Assembly (NCBI RefSeq): GCF_003702045.1
Contig: NZ_RBTP01000012.1
Span: 806,001 to 870,000, forward strand
Direction of reading: 5' to 3'
Origin: Pseudomonas viridiflava
GTDB taxonomy: Bacteria; Pseudomonadota; Gammaproteobacteria; Pseudomonadales; Pseudomonadaceae
DNA length: 64,000 nucleotides
Below the pieces are notes generated by a model, which did no database searches, was not told the DNA's origin, and saw only the letters and a list, made by a program, of their open reading frames with translations. Both the position numbers and the translations under genes were made by a program. Shown one piece after another: positions 27,433 to 36,456 of the stretch. Positions within the stretch are counted from its first letter, which is position 1; the number at the start of each line of letters is the position of its first letter.

Positions 27433-28596
27433 TCAACGGGTTTCGTTGAACAGTTCGCGGCCGATCAGCATGCGGCGTATCTCACTGGTGCCTGCACCGA
27501 TCTCGTAAAGCTTGGCGTCACGCAGCAGGCGGCCTGCGGGGAATTCGTTGATGTAACCGTTGCCACCCAGAATCTGAATGGTGTCCAGCGCCATCTGAGT
27601 AGCGCGCTCGGCGCTGTATAAAATCACCCCGGCGGCATCCTTGCGGGTAGTCTCGCCGCGATCACACGCCTGCGCGACGGCGTAGAGGTAGGCTCGGCTG
27701 GCGTTGAGCTGGGTGTACATGTCAGCCACCTTGCCTTGAATCAGTTGGAATTCGCCGATGCTCTGGCCGAATTGCTTGCGATCATGGATGTAGGGCACCA
27801 CCACATCCATGCAGGCTTGCATGATCCCGGTGGGGCCGCCAGACAGCACGACGCGTTCGTAATCCAGACCGCTCATCAAGACCCTGACGCCGCCGTCGAG
27901 TTTGCCAAGCAGGTTCTCTTCAGGCACCTCGACGTCATCGAAAAACAGTTCGCAGGTATTGGAGCCGCGCATGCCGAGCTTGTCGAACTTGTTGCTGCGG
28001 GAGAAACCCTTCCAGTCGCGCTCGACGATAAACGCACTGATACCGTGGGCGGCCTTTTCCAGGTCTGTCTTGGCGTAGATCACGTAGGTATTGGCGTCCG
28101 GGCCATTGGTGATCCAAGTCTTGCTGCCGTTGAGCACATAGCGATCGCCGCGTTTGTCGGCACGCAGCTTCATCGACACCACGTCCGAGCCTGCATTGGG
28201 TTCACTCATGGCCAGTGCGCCGACATGCTCGCCACTGATCAGCTTCGGCAGGTAACGCGCCTTCTGCTCAGGATTACCATTGCGATTGATCTGGTTCACG
28301 CACAGGTTCGAATGCGCGCCGTAGGAGAGGGCGACCGAGGCCGAGCCGCGACTGATTTCTTCCATTGCCACGACATGAGCGAGATAGCCCAGGCCAGCAC
28401 CGCCGTATTCCTCGCTGACGGTGATACCCAGCACACCCATGTCACCGAATTTGCGCCACATATCGGCCGGAAACAGGTTGTCCTTGTCGATCTGTGCAGC
28501 GCGAGGGGACAGTTCTGCGCTGACGAAGGATCGCAACTGATCACGCAGCATGTCGATGGTTTCGCCAAGGGCGAAGTTCAGGCTGGGGTAACTCAT
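27433..28596 (-). CDS. liuA: Isovaleryl-CoA dehydrogenase
   Basis: A 387-residue acyl-CoA dehydrogenase that makes 3-methylcrotonyl-CoA from isovaleryl-CoA and passes electrons to ETF. The base is the Glu in [14 protein letters not shown], the position used by isovaleryl-CoA dehydrogenases instead of the C-terminal Glu of medium-chain enzymes. FAD-contact blocks are [13 protein letters not shown] and [15 protein letters not shown]. It is the first gene of liuABCD; a palindromic operator and a promoter lie just upstream. Confidence 0.96.
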   Translation of the reverse strand: MSYPSLNFALGETIDMLRDQLRSFVSAELSPRAAQIDKDNLFPADMWRKFGDMGVLGITVSEEYGGAGLGYLAHVVAMEEISRGSASVALSYGAHSNLCVNQINRNGNPEQKARYLPKLISGEHVGALAMSEPNAGSDVVSMKLRADKRGDRYVLNGSKTWITNGPDANTYVIYAKTDLEKAAHGISAFIVERDWKGFSRSNKFDKLGMRGSNTCELFFDDVEVPEENLLGKLDGGVRVLMSGLDYERVVLSGGPTGIMQACMDVVVPYIHDRKQFGQSIGEFQLIQGKVADMYTQLNASRAYLYAVAQACDRGETTRKDAAGVILYSAERATQMALDTIQILGGNGYINEFPAGRLLRDAKLYEIGAGTSEIRRMLIGRELFNETR

Positions 28597-28638
28597 GGGT
28601 AGCGTTCCTGTTTTATTCTTGGCGGATTGGCTATGACC

Positions 28639-28675
28639 TTTACGTTAACGTAAACCTGTGGCGTGCGAGTGTCAA
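28639..28675 (-). promoter_or_regulatory. liuA promoter with LiuR-type palindrome
   Basis: A perfect 16-bp palindrome TTTACGTTAACGTAAA (28639-28654) lies 43 nt before the liuA ATG. On the minus strand a perfect -35 TTGACA (28675-28670) is followed by a 17-nt spacer and -10 TACGTT (28652-28647), so the palindrome covers the -10 and the start site. A MerR-type LiuR site is the natural reading; a related site precedes liuR. Confidence 0.75.
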
Positions 28676-28734
28676 CGCAGGTTTTCAACGGCCGTGCTTG
28701 AGAGACGGAGGTGGGCGAGGGCGGATCAAAACCC

Positions 28735-29119
28735 GGAAAGCACGAAGGGGAGCCTGGGCTCCCCTTCAAGGTTTTTTCACATGCTCTTTTTTGTTTTCAG
28801 GCGGCCTGTTGTTGTTTTTGTCAGCCTTGTCCTTCACATCTTTTTTGAGCGATCCCTATGCGGGACCAAGAGCAAACGTATTTTTTTGAGCGCTGATGAC
28901 ACTTTTATCGTATTGATCCAACCAGTCCGGTAGCCGCATTGAGGCAGTTTTATTGTTCTCTGTCTGGCTGCGAACGGCTTGCGTACAAGCGGTTCAGAAA
29001 AGCTATCCACTCCAAAAAAATCTGTTAGCTACGCCTCTGTCCGTGTTGTTCTTGTTGTGTCAGAGCCGGTACGTGTTGTTTTTATTGGATTGCTGCGTGT
29101 TTTTTTATTTTTGTTGTGC
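28735..29119 (-). ncRNA. crcX: Crc-antagonist small RNA of the CrcZ/X/Y family
   Basis: About 385 nt of non-coding, minus-strand RNA between liuE and liuA. It is predicted to start at about 29118 (GCACAACAAAAAT), 12 nt after a sigma-54 element, and to end after the hairpin at 28744-28767. At least five A/C-rich segments of the AAnAAnAA type are visible on the RNA strand: 29101-29118, 29070-29085, 29043-29058, 28806-28820 and 28786-28800. CrcZ-family RNAs present such motifs to Hfq and Crc, releasing target mRNAs from catabolite repression. It is RNA-like rather than coding: any small frames here are Phe-rich and unconserved in look. The name crcX assumes a P. syringae-group host, where the second copy is so named; CrcY of other species has a similar mvaB-side location. 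Confidence 0.82.
28744..28767 (-). terminator. Terminator-like hairpin of the Crc-type RNA
   Basis: An 11-bp perfect stem GAAGGGGAGCC / GGCTCCCCTTC with a 2-nt apex. On the RNA strand it is followed by GTGCTTT and further on GGGTTTT, which can pair with an upstream AAAACC. The T run is weaker than in a textbook terminator. Confidence 0.7.
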
Positions 29120-29128
29120 CGGAGATAT

Positions 29129-29144
29129 AGCAGGACCCGTGCCA
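29129..29144 (-). promoter_or_regulatory. Sigma-54 (RpoN) promoter of the Crc-type RNA
   Basis: Minus strand TGGCACGGGTCCTGCT fits TGGCACG-N4-TTGCW with one change (CTGC). The GC pair of the -12 element puts +1 at about 29118, where the A/C-rich RNA begins. Confidence 0.85.
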
Positions 29145-29225
29145 GTTTCTGCAAACCCTTTAAATACGGGGATTTGAGATTTTTATTGTTCACAAGACCT
29201 TTGAAAATGGTCGCCGATTGTTTCC

Positions 29226-29277
29226 GTGTTACCCGTTTGTCTCGACAGAACGCGACGGAGGGTAACACTCTGTGACA
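29226..29277. promoter_or_regulatory. Candidate CbrB enhancer: inverted TGTTACC / GGTAACA with third degenerate copy
   Basis: GTGTTACCC (29226-29234) and GGGTAACAC (29260-29268) form a perfect 9-bp inverted pair; TGTGACA (29271-29277) is a weaker third copy. They lie about 110-160 nt upstream of the predicted RNA start, a usual distance for sigma-54 activators. TGTTAC-type subsites are those reported for CbrB at crcZ, as recalled. Confidence 0.65.
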
Positions 29278-29310
29278 AGTTGTCGCACGTGGCGCCCGAC
29301 AGGTGACACC

Positions 29311-30210
29311 TCATGCGGACAAGCGTGCTTTGGCGACCCGAGAGCCGTTGGCGCGCTCAAGCACGTCGCAGATACGCTGGCCCGCCTGGATCACCCGATC
29401 AAGATCGACGCCTGTTTCAATGCCCATGCCTTCAAGCATGTACAGCACATCTTCGGTGGCGACATTGCCGCTGGCGCCCTTCGCATAGGGACAGCCGCCC
29501 AGACCTGCGACCGAGCTGTCGAACACGTGGATACCTTCTTCCAGGCTCGCGTAAATATTGACCAGCGCCTGGCCGTAGGTGTCATGGAAGTGACCGGCCA
29601 GCTTGCCGCGTGGAATCTGACCGGCCACTGCATTGAACAAGGCGCGTGTCGCACCGGGCGTACCGGTACCGATGGTGTCGCCCAGCGAAATCTCGTAACA
29701 GCCCATCGCGTGCAGTTCGTTGGCAACTGCCGCCACCTGCTCGGGGGACACATGCCCTTCATACGGGCAACCCAGCACGCAGGATACGTAGCCTCTGACC
29801 CGCAGCCCGTGCAGGCGAGCGGCTTCCATGATCGGCGCGAAACGCTCAAGACTTTCGCTGATCGAGCAGTTGAGGTTGCGCTGGGAAAAGGCCTCGGACG
29901 CGGCTGCAAACACGGCCACCTCCCGAACACCTGCAGCCAGGGCATCTTCGAAGCCCCTGAAGTTGGGCGCCAATGCCGAATAGATAACGCCCTCGCGCCG
30001 CTGGATCTGCTCGAAGACCTGCGCCGACCCCGCCATCTGGGGGACCCACTTGGGCGATACGAAGCTGCCGACCTCAATGTGTCCCAGGCCTGCAGCGGTC
30101 AGGTCATCGACCAGGCGAACCTTGTCCTCAATACTGATTGGGCGTGATTCATTTTGCAGTCCGTCCCGGGGGCCGACTTCAACGAGGCTGACGCGCTGGG
30201 GTAAAGGCAT
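29311..30210 (-). CDS. liuE: Hydroxymethylglutaryl-CoA lyase
   Basis: A 299-residue TIM-barrel lyase that splits HMG-CoA into acetyl-CoA and acetoacetate, the last step of leucine breakdown. The signature loop with the catalytic Cys is SSVAGLGGCPYA; metal-binding residues are in EVGPRDGLQNE and the HFHDT motif. It follows liuR by 27 nt and is also known as mvaB. In this genome it is on the far side of the Crc-type RNA from liuABCD. Confidence 0.95.
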   Translation of the reverse strand: MPLPQRVSLVEVGPRDGLQNESRPISIEDKVRLVDDLTAAGLGHIEVGSFVSPKWVPQMAGSAQVFEQIQRREGVIYSALAPNFRGFEDALAAGVREVAVFAAASEAFSQRNLNCSISESLERFAPIMEAARLHGLRVRGYVSCVLGCPYEGHVSPEQVAAVANELHAMGCYEISLGDTIGTGTPGATRALFNAVAGQIPRGKLAGHFHDTYGQALVNIYASLEEGIHVFDSSVAGLGGCPYAKGASGNVATEDVLYMLEGMGIETGVDLDRVIQAGQRICDVLERANGSRVAKARLSA

Positions 30211-30237
30211 GGAGTGGCTCCCTGAATCGGTCTGAAA

Positions 30238-30630
30238 TCAATGTGAAGGGGCAGCGGTGCGATCCAGCGCAGCGCGGCAACGCTCTTCGGCAGTATCCAG
30301 TTCAAGCTGCATTTGCTGAATATCCAGCAACTGCTGCTCCAGCTGGACGCGACGCTCGGCGATCTTGCCAAGCATGGTGTGCAATTGCTTTTGGTTGTCG
30401 CCACTGGGGTCGTAGAGCGATATGAGTTCTTTGCACTCGGCCAGTGAAAAGCCGATCCGCTTGCCCCGCAGGATCAGTTTGAGCGTGACCTTGTCACGCG
30501 CCGAATAAATACGCTCAAGGCCTCGCCGCTCAGGGCAGAGCATGCCTTGTTCTTCGTAAAAACGGATGGCGCGGGTGGTGATGTCCAGCTCGCGAGCGAG
30601 TTCTGAAATGCTGTAGGTCTGGCTGCTCAT
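30238..30630 (-). CDS. liuR: MerR family regulator of the liu genes
   Basis: A 130-residue MerR-type regulator. The winged-helix N-terminus starts SQTYSISELARELDITTRAIRFYEEQG, and a C-terminal coiled coil (about 80-115) serves for dimerisation. It lacks a Cys-rich metal-binding end, as expected for an acyl-CoA or organic-ligand sensor of the LiuR subgroup. It leads the liuRE operon, and matching palindromes precede both liuR and liuA. Confidence 0.9.
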   Translation of the reverse strand: MSSQTYSISELARELDITTRAIRFYEEQGMLCPERRGLERIYSARDKVTLKLILRGKRIGFSLAECKELISLYDPSGDNQKQLHTMLGKIAERRVQLEQQLLDIQQMQLELDTAEERCRAALDRTAAPSH

Positions 30631-30659
30631 GGCGGGGCTCGACGGAAGGTATAGCGGCT

Positions 30660-30689
30660 AACCTACGACCTGCTTAACGTTTACGTCAA
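30660..30689 (-). promoter_or_regulatory. liuR promoter with LiuR-type palindrome
   Basis: TTGACGTAAACGTTAA (minus strand, 30689-30674) is an imperfect copy of the liuA operator. It overlaps a -35 TTGACG and is followed after an 18-nt spacer by -10 TAGGTT (30665-30660): the classic MerR layout, with the operator between the promoter elements. Confidence 0.65.
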
Positions 30690-30790
30690 GCAGGTGTGCG
30701 CGTAGCGAGGAGCAGTCATCAATCGCCGCAAAATCTAGAAATTACTTTAACGTTATTTGTTTAGCTATTTAATTTCAAGGGTATACGACA

Positions 30791-31726
30791 TTAATGTGAA
30801 GTCTTTTCTAGTGCCTGTTCCTGCGCCGCAATACGCTGTGATAGCTCGATGATCTGCTCGCGCATCCAGCGATTCGCCGGATCCTGATCGGTGCTTTCGT
30901 GCCAATACAGGTGCGTTTCAACCGACGGTACGTCATTGACCGGCAGATAAACGAAGCGCAGGTCGTTACGACGGGCGAAGCGTTCGGGCACCGTCATCAC
31001 CATGTCTGTCTGCTGCAACACCTGAATGGCCATCAGGTAGTGTTGGGAGCGCAGGGCGATCTTGCGCTGGATACCCATTTTGCCCAGCGCCAGATCCACG
31101 TGCCCCAGTCCGCTGCGGCGGCTGGAGATATGAATGTGTGCCTGAGCCAGGTAATCGTCCAGCCCGACCCCCGCCTTGGCCGCCATCGGATGGTCCTTGC
31201 GCATCGCACACACGTATTTGTCTTCCATCAGTTTGACGTGACGCACCTGAGGGTCGGTGTTCAACGGCGCGTCAACGGCAAAGTCCAGACGCCCGGCCGC
31301 CAGCTCTTTGGTGGTTTCCCGGCGCTTGGAGAGAAAGCTCTCGATCGTCACCGCAGGGGCCAGACGCCGCAGACGCTGAAACAGGAGTGGCAGAATCACC
31401 GCCTCGGTCAGATCAGTCATGCTGATGCGGTAGTTCTTGATGGCCTGCTGAGGATTGAAGATCCGGCTTTCCTGCACCGATACCCGCAGCAGTGACAGGG
31501 CATTGCGCACCGGGCCGATGATGTTCTGCGCCATCGGCGTCGGCACCATACCTTGTGCGGTGCGCACGAAAAGCGCGTCGTTGAAGGTTTCGCGCAAACG
31601 TGCCAGGGCATTGGAGACGGCGGGCTGGGTGATGCCGACGATCTGTCCGGCGCGGGTCAGATTGGCCTCGGTGTAGATGGCGTCGAAGACAATGAAAAGA
31701 TTGAGATCAACCTTGCTCAGGTTCAT
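30791..31726 (-). CDS. LysR family transcriptional regulator
   Basis: A 311-residue LysR protein. The helix-turn-helix is in LTRAGQIVGITQPAVSNALARLRETFNDALFVR, followed by an effector domain with FAVDAPLNTDPQVRHVKLMEDKYVCAMR. It diverges from the ACAD10/11-like dehydrogenase at 31897 with a 170-nt gap; control of that gene, with autorepression, is the usual arrangement. The effector is unknown. It is the NodD/SyrM-like branch by N-terminal look (MNLSKVDLNLFIVFDAI). Confidence 0.92.
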   Translation of the reverse strand: MNLSKVDLNLFIVFDAIYTEANLTRAGQIVGITQPAVSNALARLRETFNDALFVRTAQGMVPTPMAQNIIGPVRNALSLLRVSVQESRIFNPQQAIKNYRISMTDLTEAVILPLLFQRLRRLAPAVTIESFLSKRRETTKELAAGRLDFAVDAPLNTDPQVRHVKLMEDKYVCAMRKDHPMAAKAGVGLDDYLAQAHIHISSRRSGLGHVDLALGKMGIQRKIALRSQHYLMAIQVLQQTDMVMTVPERFARRNDLRFVYLPVNDVPSVETHLYWHESTDQDPANRWMREQIIELSQRIAAQEQALEKTSH

Positions 31727-31896
31727 TGATGGAGCGCCTCGTGCTGTTTTTATGGTCGCTGCTGATTGTGCAGCGCGGCCAGATCATATATCGGTTATGA
31801 ATGTTTATACACGCTGAGAATAGATTAGATAAATGTCTGGGCGTTCTCTAGCATTCGTTCATCACCTCGACGCCCAGAACCAAAAGGTAGCTGCTC

Positions 31897-33126
31897 ATGG
31901 ATTTTGCGTACTCCCCGAAAGTGCAGGCACTGCGTGAGCGCGTGACCGCGTTCATGGATGCCTACGTGTATCCCGCCGAACCGGTGTTCGAGAGGCAAGT
32001 AAGCGAAGGCGACCGCTGGCAGCCCACCGCGATCATGGAGCAGCTCAAGGCGCAGGCGAAGGCCGAGGGCTTGTGGAACCTGTTCCTGCCGGAGTCGGAG
32101 CTGGGGGCGGGGCTGACCAATCTGGAATACGCACCGCTCGCAGAAATCATGGGGCGCTCGCTGCTGGGGCCCGAGCCGTTCAATTGCTCGGCACCTGACA
32201 CAGGCAACATGGAGGTGCTGGTGCGCTACGCCAGCGAAGCGCAGAAGGTCCGCTGGCTGGAACCGCTGCTGCGTGGCGAGATCCGTTCAGCCTTCGCCAT
32301 GACCGAGCCGGAAGTCGCTTCGTCCGACGCCACCAATATGGCTGCCCGTGCTGAGCGCGAAGGCGATGAATGGGTGATCAATGGCCGCAAATGGTGGACA
32401 TCGGGGGCCTGTGATCCGCGCTGCAAAATCCTGATCTTCATGGGGCTGAGCAACCCCGATGGCCCGCGTCATCAGCAACATTCAATGATCCTGGTACCCG
32501 TCGATACGCCCGGGGTAAAAATCGTCAGACCCCTGCCGGTGTTTGGCTATGACGATGCGCCGCACGGCCACGCCGAGGTGCTGTTCGAGAACGTCCGGGT
32601 GCCCTATGAAAACGTTCTGCTGGGTGAGGGACGCGGCTTCGAGATCGCTCAGGGGCGGCTCGGGCCAGGTCGCATTCACCACTGCATGCGTTCGGTCGGC
32701 ATGGCTGAACGAGCATTGGAGTTGATGTGCAAGCGGTCGGTCGACCGCATCGCGTTCGGCAAACCTTTGGCGAGACTGGGCGGCAATATCGACAAGATCG
32801 CCGACTCGCGCATGGAAATCGACATGGCGCGTCTGTTGACGCTCAAAGCCGCGTACATGATGGATACCGTGGGCAATAAAGTGGCAAAGAGCGAGATCGC
32901 GCAGATCAAGGTCGTTGCACCGAACGTGGCGTTGAAAGTCATTGACCGCGCGATCCAGATGCACGGTGGGGCGGGCGTTTCCAACGATTTTCCTCTGGCC
33001 TACATGTACGCCATGCAGCGCACCCTGCGCCTGGCCGACGGACCGGACGAGGTCCACCGGGCGGCGATTGGCAAGTTCGAATTGGGCAAGTACGTGCCTG
33101 CGGATGGGTTGCGCAGTCGTTTCTGA
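31897..33126 (+). CDS. Acyl-CoA dehydrogenase, ACAD10/11-like
   Basis: A 409-residue acyl-CoA dehydrogenase. FAD-contact blocks are [16 protein letters not shown] and [18 protein letters not shown]; later blocks are [24 protein letters not shown] and [17 protein letters not shown]. These are typical of the ACAD10/11 subgroup (including LvaC of levulinate catabolism) and differ from short- or medium-chain enzymes; the C-terminal base region has Asp in SND. In animals the domain is fused behind the APH-type kinase that here is a free protein at 5709-6776. Use on phosphorylated or 4-hydroxyacyl-CoA substrates is inferred. Confidence 0.9.
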   Translation: MDFAYSPKVQALRERVTAFMDAYVYPAEPVFERQVSEGDRWQPTAIMEQLKAQAKAEGLWNLFLPESELGAGLTNLEYAPLAEIMGRSLLGPEPFNCSAPDTGNMEVLVRYASEAQKVRWLEPLLRGEIRSAFAMTEPEVASSDATNMAARAEREGDEWVINGRKWWTSGACDPRCKILIFMGLSNPDGPRHQQHSMILVPVDTPGVKIVRPLPVFGYDDAPHGHAEVLFENVRVPYENVLLGEGRGFEIAQGRLGPGRIHHCMRSVGMAERALELMCKRSVDRIAFGKPLARLGGNIDKIADSRMEIDMARLLTLKAAYMMDTVGNKVAKSEIAQIKVVAPNVALKVIDRAIQMHGGAGVSNDFPLAYMYAMQRTLRLADGPDEVHRAAIGKFELGKYVPADGLRSRF

Positions 33127-33138
33127 GTCCTCTGCCGC

Positions 33139-33152
33139 GCCCCGATTGGGGC
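33139..33152. terminator. Short GC hairpin between convergent genes
   Basis: GCCCC / GGGGC with a GATT loop, shortly after the dehydrogenase stop. There is no T run, so it may be only part of a longer weak stem (CTGCC...GG). Confidence 0.3.
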
Positions 33153-33251
33153 AGGTGGCGGCGTGTCGTTTGCCAAGGCGTCACCTGACTGATTGTGCCG
33201 AACTCATCGCCGGCGCGATTCGTAAAGCACAAGTGGCCGGGCAACTGGCGG

Positions 33252-34598
33252 CTACTCCACCCAGACTTCCACCCGACGGTTCTTGATGCGTCCGTCATCC
33301 ACGTCATTGGCAGCCACAGGCATTTCATCGCCGAGCCCCAGAATCTCCCGGAACGTCACGCCGCTTTTCTGCAGTTCGCGGCGCACGGCCATTGCCCTCA
33401 GTCGTGATAACAGCACCGCTCGCTCAGGATCGCTCTTGGCATCGCCAAACCCGACCAGAGTGACTTTCTGCTCGAGCTTGTCGTTGGCCTTCAAATAGTC
33501 CACCACCCGTTTAAGGTCCGTTCGAGCCTTGTTGTCCAGCTGCGCACTGCCTTGGGCGAAGCGAAAGTTGACCGACAGGCGCTCGGCCTTGCGCGTGAGT
33601 GCCTGATAGTCGACCGGCATCCGGCTTGTGGTCGGCACCTTGATCGCCTGTACGGTCTGTGCCACAAATCCGTTCTGCGCCACGATGGCCTGACCTTCCG
33701 CACTCTGGGCGAATTGCACCAAGGCCTCAGCCCACGGTTGTTGAGCCAGTGGCGGTACGTAGAAGAACAGGCGTCTAGACAGCGGATAATCCTCGGTAGC
33801 GATCAGATTGACGGTGGGCAACATAGGGCTGGAATCACCGTCGACAATCGCAATGGCTTTGGCATGTCGGACATAAGGCAAACCGATGAACCCGATGCCA
33901 TTGCGGTCTTTGGCGACCTCATCCGACAACTGTTCGCTGGACTCGAACCGCAGCGCGGCCTTGGACAGGCTCTTGCCTTGTTTGGCCAGTACCAATTCCT
34001 TGAAGGTTTCCCAGGTCCCGGATTTTTCGTCCCGTGCATACACATGAATGGCCCCGGACACCCCGCCGACCTCTCTCCAGTCCTTGACCTCGCCCGAGAA
34101 AATGCGGGCCAGTTGCCGGGTATCGAGCTGGCGTATCAGGTTGGACGGGTGAAGAATCACCGCAACACCATCGATGGCGATGACCTGCTCGCCATTGGCA
34201 CCACTGAGATCACCCAGGCGTGCCAGTTGCGAGACTTCTCCAGCCTTGATCGGGCGTGAGGAGGCGGCCATATCCGCCGCACCGGCATTAAGCGCGTCGA
34301 AGCCCGTGCCCGAACCATGCGCGGCAACCTCCACCCGTACCACCTTTCCACTACCGGGTGCAGTGCCGATGACCCGTTGCTCATTGAGGGCCTCGGTGGG
34401 CAGGGTTTGCACCGCTTGAAGCCCTTGCTGGCGCATCAGACCCTCGACAAGCGCTGGCCCCAGCCCTGCGTTGATGGTGTTGGAGCCCTGGATGCGCAGC
34501 GCCGGTGAATCATCAGCGGGCACGGGCAGCAGGGAAGCTGCCATGCAGGGCAGGGTGGCGCTCGACAGGAGCACCGCCGCAAGCAGAGCGCGCAACAT
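33252..34598 (-). CDS. PstS-like periplasmic binding domain fused to OmpA C-terminal domain
   Basis: A 448-residue exported protein. It has a signal peptide (MLRALLAAVLLSSATLPCMAA), a phosphate-binding-protein-like domain (about 35-300) with IQGSNTINAGLGPAL, AHGSGTGFDALNAGAADMAASSRP and the NGIGFIGLPYV region, then an OmpA-type peptidoglycan-binding domain (about 330-448) with FRFAQGSAQLDNKA, VTLVGFGDA and the C-terminal NRRVEV. The combination suggests a cell-wall-attached ligand-binding protein; phosphate or another oxyanion is possible. The ATG at 34598 has AAGG 8 nt upstream; a GTG three codons earlier overlaps that site. It is convergent with the dehydrogenase. Confidence 0.88.
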   Translation of the reverse strand: MLRALLAAVLLSSATLPCMAASLLPVPADDSPALRIQGSNTINAGLGPALVEGLMRQQGLQAVQTLPTEALNEQRVIGTAPGSGKVVRVEVAAHGSGTGFDALNAGAADMAASSRPIKAGEVSQLARLGDLSGANGEQVIAIDGVAVILHPSNLIRQLDTRQLARIFSGEVKDWREVGGVSGAIHVYARDEKSGTWETFKELVLAKQGKSLSKAALRFESSEQLSDEVAKDRNGIGFIGLPYVRHAKAIAIVDGDSSPMLPTVNLIATEDYPLSRRLFFYVPPLAQQPWAEALVQFAQSAEGQAIVAQNGFVAQTVQAIKVPTTSRMPVDYQALTRKAERLSVNFRFAQGSAQLDNKARTDLKRVVDYLKANDKLEQKVTLVGFGDAKSDPERAVLLSRLRAMAVRRELQKSGVTFREILGLGDEMPVAANDVDDGRIKNRRVEVWVE

Positions 34599-34687
34599 CG
34601 GCGGCACCTTGAATAAATGGAAGTGCCGAGAGAATAAGACAGGGACGTTACTAAAAAATGACGGTTTTCATGTCGCGTGAGGTGTGG

Positions 34688-34709
34688 CCTGCCCGCGGCT
34701 GCGGGCAGG
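34688..34709. terminator. GC-rich hairpin downstream of xthA
   Basis: A 9-bp perfect stem CCTGCCCGC / GCGGGCAGG with a GGCT loop lies 19 nt past the xthA stop. It has no clear T run, so it acts as a weak terminator or 3'-end stabiliser. Confidence 0.55.
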
Positions 34710-34727
34710 TGGCTCAACAATGGGGGT

Positions 34728-35540
34728 TCAATGCAGTTCCAGCCAGATCGGCGCGTGGTCCGAGGGCTTTTCCATGCCGCGCAGGTCGTAATCGACTCCC
34801 GCAGCCTTGATTCGAGGTTGAAGTCCGCTGGAGGTCATGATCAAGTCAATCCTCAGGCCGCGTTTGGGCTCGTCCTCAAAGCCGCGGCTGCGATAGTCGA
34901 ACCAGCTGAACCGGTCAACGACCTCTGGATACAGGTGCCGAAAGCTGTCCACCAGCCCCCAGTTCTTCAAGCGCTCCATCCATTCGCGCTCTTCCGGCAG
35001 AAAGCTGCACTTGCCCGTTTTCAACCAGCGCTTGGCGTTGTCGGGACCGATGCCGATGTCGCAATCCTGCGGCGAAATGTTCACATCGCCCATTACGATC
35101 AGCGGCTGATCTGGAGTGAAACGGGTTTCCAACAGCGTCTGCAGGTCGTTATAGAAACGCTGCTTGGCGGGGAACTTGGTCGGATGGTCACGACTTTCTC
35201 CCTGAGGGAAATAGCCGTTCATGATGGTCACCGCCTGGCCGTCGGCGTCGGCATAGGTACCCCATATGAAACGCTTCTGTGATTCTTCATCATCACTGTC
35301 AAAGCCTTTATGCAAGGCCTGCGGCTTGTTGCGCGACAGCAGTGCAACGCCATAGTGGCCTTTTTGTCCATGAAAATGAACGTGATACCCCAAGGCTTCG
35401 ATCTCTGCCTGAGGGAACTGCTCGTCCGAGACCTTGGTTTCCTGAAGGCCGATCACGTCAGGCTGATGTTTCTCGATCAGCGCCGCCAACTGATGAGGCC
35501 GAGCGCGCAGACCATTGATGTTGAACGAGACGATTTTCAT
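34728..35540 (-). CDS. xthA: Exodeoxyribonuclease III
   Basis: A 270-residue AP endonuclease of the exonuclease III family, which repairs abasic sites. It carries the family blocks [26 protein letters not shown] with the metal Glu, MGDVNISP with the catalytic Asp and Asn, and the C-terminal SDHAPIW with the Asp-His pair. It stands alone, divergent from the GNAT gene. Confidence 0.95.
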   Translation of the reverse strand: MKIVSFNINGLRARPHQLAALIEKHQPDVIGLQETKVSDEQFPQAEIEALGYHVHFHGQKGHYGVALLSRNKPQALHKGFDSDDEESQKRFIWGTYADADGQAVTIMNGYFPQGESRDHPTKFPAKQRFYNDLQTLLETRFTPDQPLIVMGDVNISPQDCDIGIGPDNAKRWLKTGKCSFLPEEREWMERLKNWGLVDSFRHLYPEVVDRFSWFDYRSRGFEDEPKRGLRIDLIMTSSGLQPRIKAAGVDYDLRGMEKPSDHAPIWLELH

Positions 35541-35727
35541 AAAACGGCAGTCCTGGAGAAAACAAACCGCGATGCTAGCTGACCTGCAAGCTCAGGGCCA
35601 GCATGCCGTCCGGCGGCCTCGCCCAAGCCTGTCAGACAATTTGTTTGAACTGTCGCAACGTGCCATCACTCGAAACGATGCTTGCCCAGTACTGCTTCAA
35701 GCAGTTTCGTTCATGTGAGGTCCCTTT

Positions 35728-36399
35728 ATGTCCCAACCTGCTGCCATCGTGGGCGAAATCCGCCAGCTCGACAGTGGTTATTCCCGTGAAACCCGCTCGC
35801 TGCTGTTTCAGGCTTATCGCAAAGACCCGACCTTTGGCTACCTGTTCAATAACCAGCGCTCGGGGTACGAAAATCGTATTCGTGAAACCATACGGCAACT
35901 GGTCAAGCAGCACTTTCTACAGAACCAGCCAGCACTGGGCCTGTTCATGGAGGATCGTCTGGTCGGCGTGGCACTGATCGCACCGCCTCAGCGTCGTCTG
36001 GGTATTACCGAAAGCTGGGCATGGCGTTTGAGAATGGTGGTCGGTACGGGCCTGAGCTGCACGCAGCGCTATCTGGCCTACTACAACGCGGTGCTGGCCT
36101 GTGTGCCGTCTGAAACCGTGCATGTGCTGCCGTTGATCGGTCTCGATCCTGAATTTCAGGGGCAGAAAACCGGCCAGGCGCTTAGTGAGCAATTGCTGCA
36201 GGCACTGCACGATTGGTGCGCAGAAGATGAGAATTCTCAAGGCATCGTCCTCGATACGGGAAATCCTCGTTATCTGGAGTTCTATAAGCGACAGGGTTAT
36301 GAGGAAATTGGTGAGATTGCTGTAGGGCCTGTCCGAGAGCATGTCTTTTTTCACCCCAACCCTAAGGTTCCACTGGCAATCCATGATGTAACGGTCTGA
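35728..36399 (+). CDS. GNAT family N-acetyltransferase
   Basis: A 223-residue GNAT-fold protein. The acetyl-CoA-binding turn is LDPEFQGQKTGQALSEQLLQAL and the C-terminal strand IVLDTGNPRYLEFYKRQGYEE; both are typical. The acceptor is unknown. The GAGGTCC site precedes the ATG. It ends 57 nt before tamA on the same strand, so co-transcription is possible but not shown. Confidence 0.85.
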   Translation: MSQPAAIVGEIRQLDSGYSRETRSLLFQAYRKDPTFGYLFNNQRSGYENRIRETIRQLVKQHFLQNQPALGLFMEDRLVGVALIAPPQRRLGITESWAWRLRMVVGTGLSCTQRYLAYYNAVLACVPSETVHVLPLIGLDPEFQGQKTGQALSEQLLQALHDWCAEDENSQGIVLDTGNPRYLEFYKRQGYEEIGEIAVGPVREHVFFHPNPKVPLAIHDVTV

Positions 36400-36456
36400 T
36401 AGACCGTTGTTTTGGTGCGTTCAGCGTCGCCCCCGGGTCGTGCTAGCATCGCACCC

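Noticed and set aside
28658..29275. Short Phe- and Cys-rich frames in the liu gap on the plus strand.
   Set aside because: They are the complement of the A/C-rich motifs of the Crc-type RNA and lack ribosome sites.
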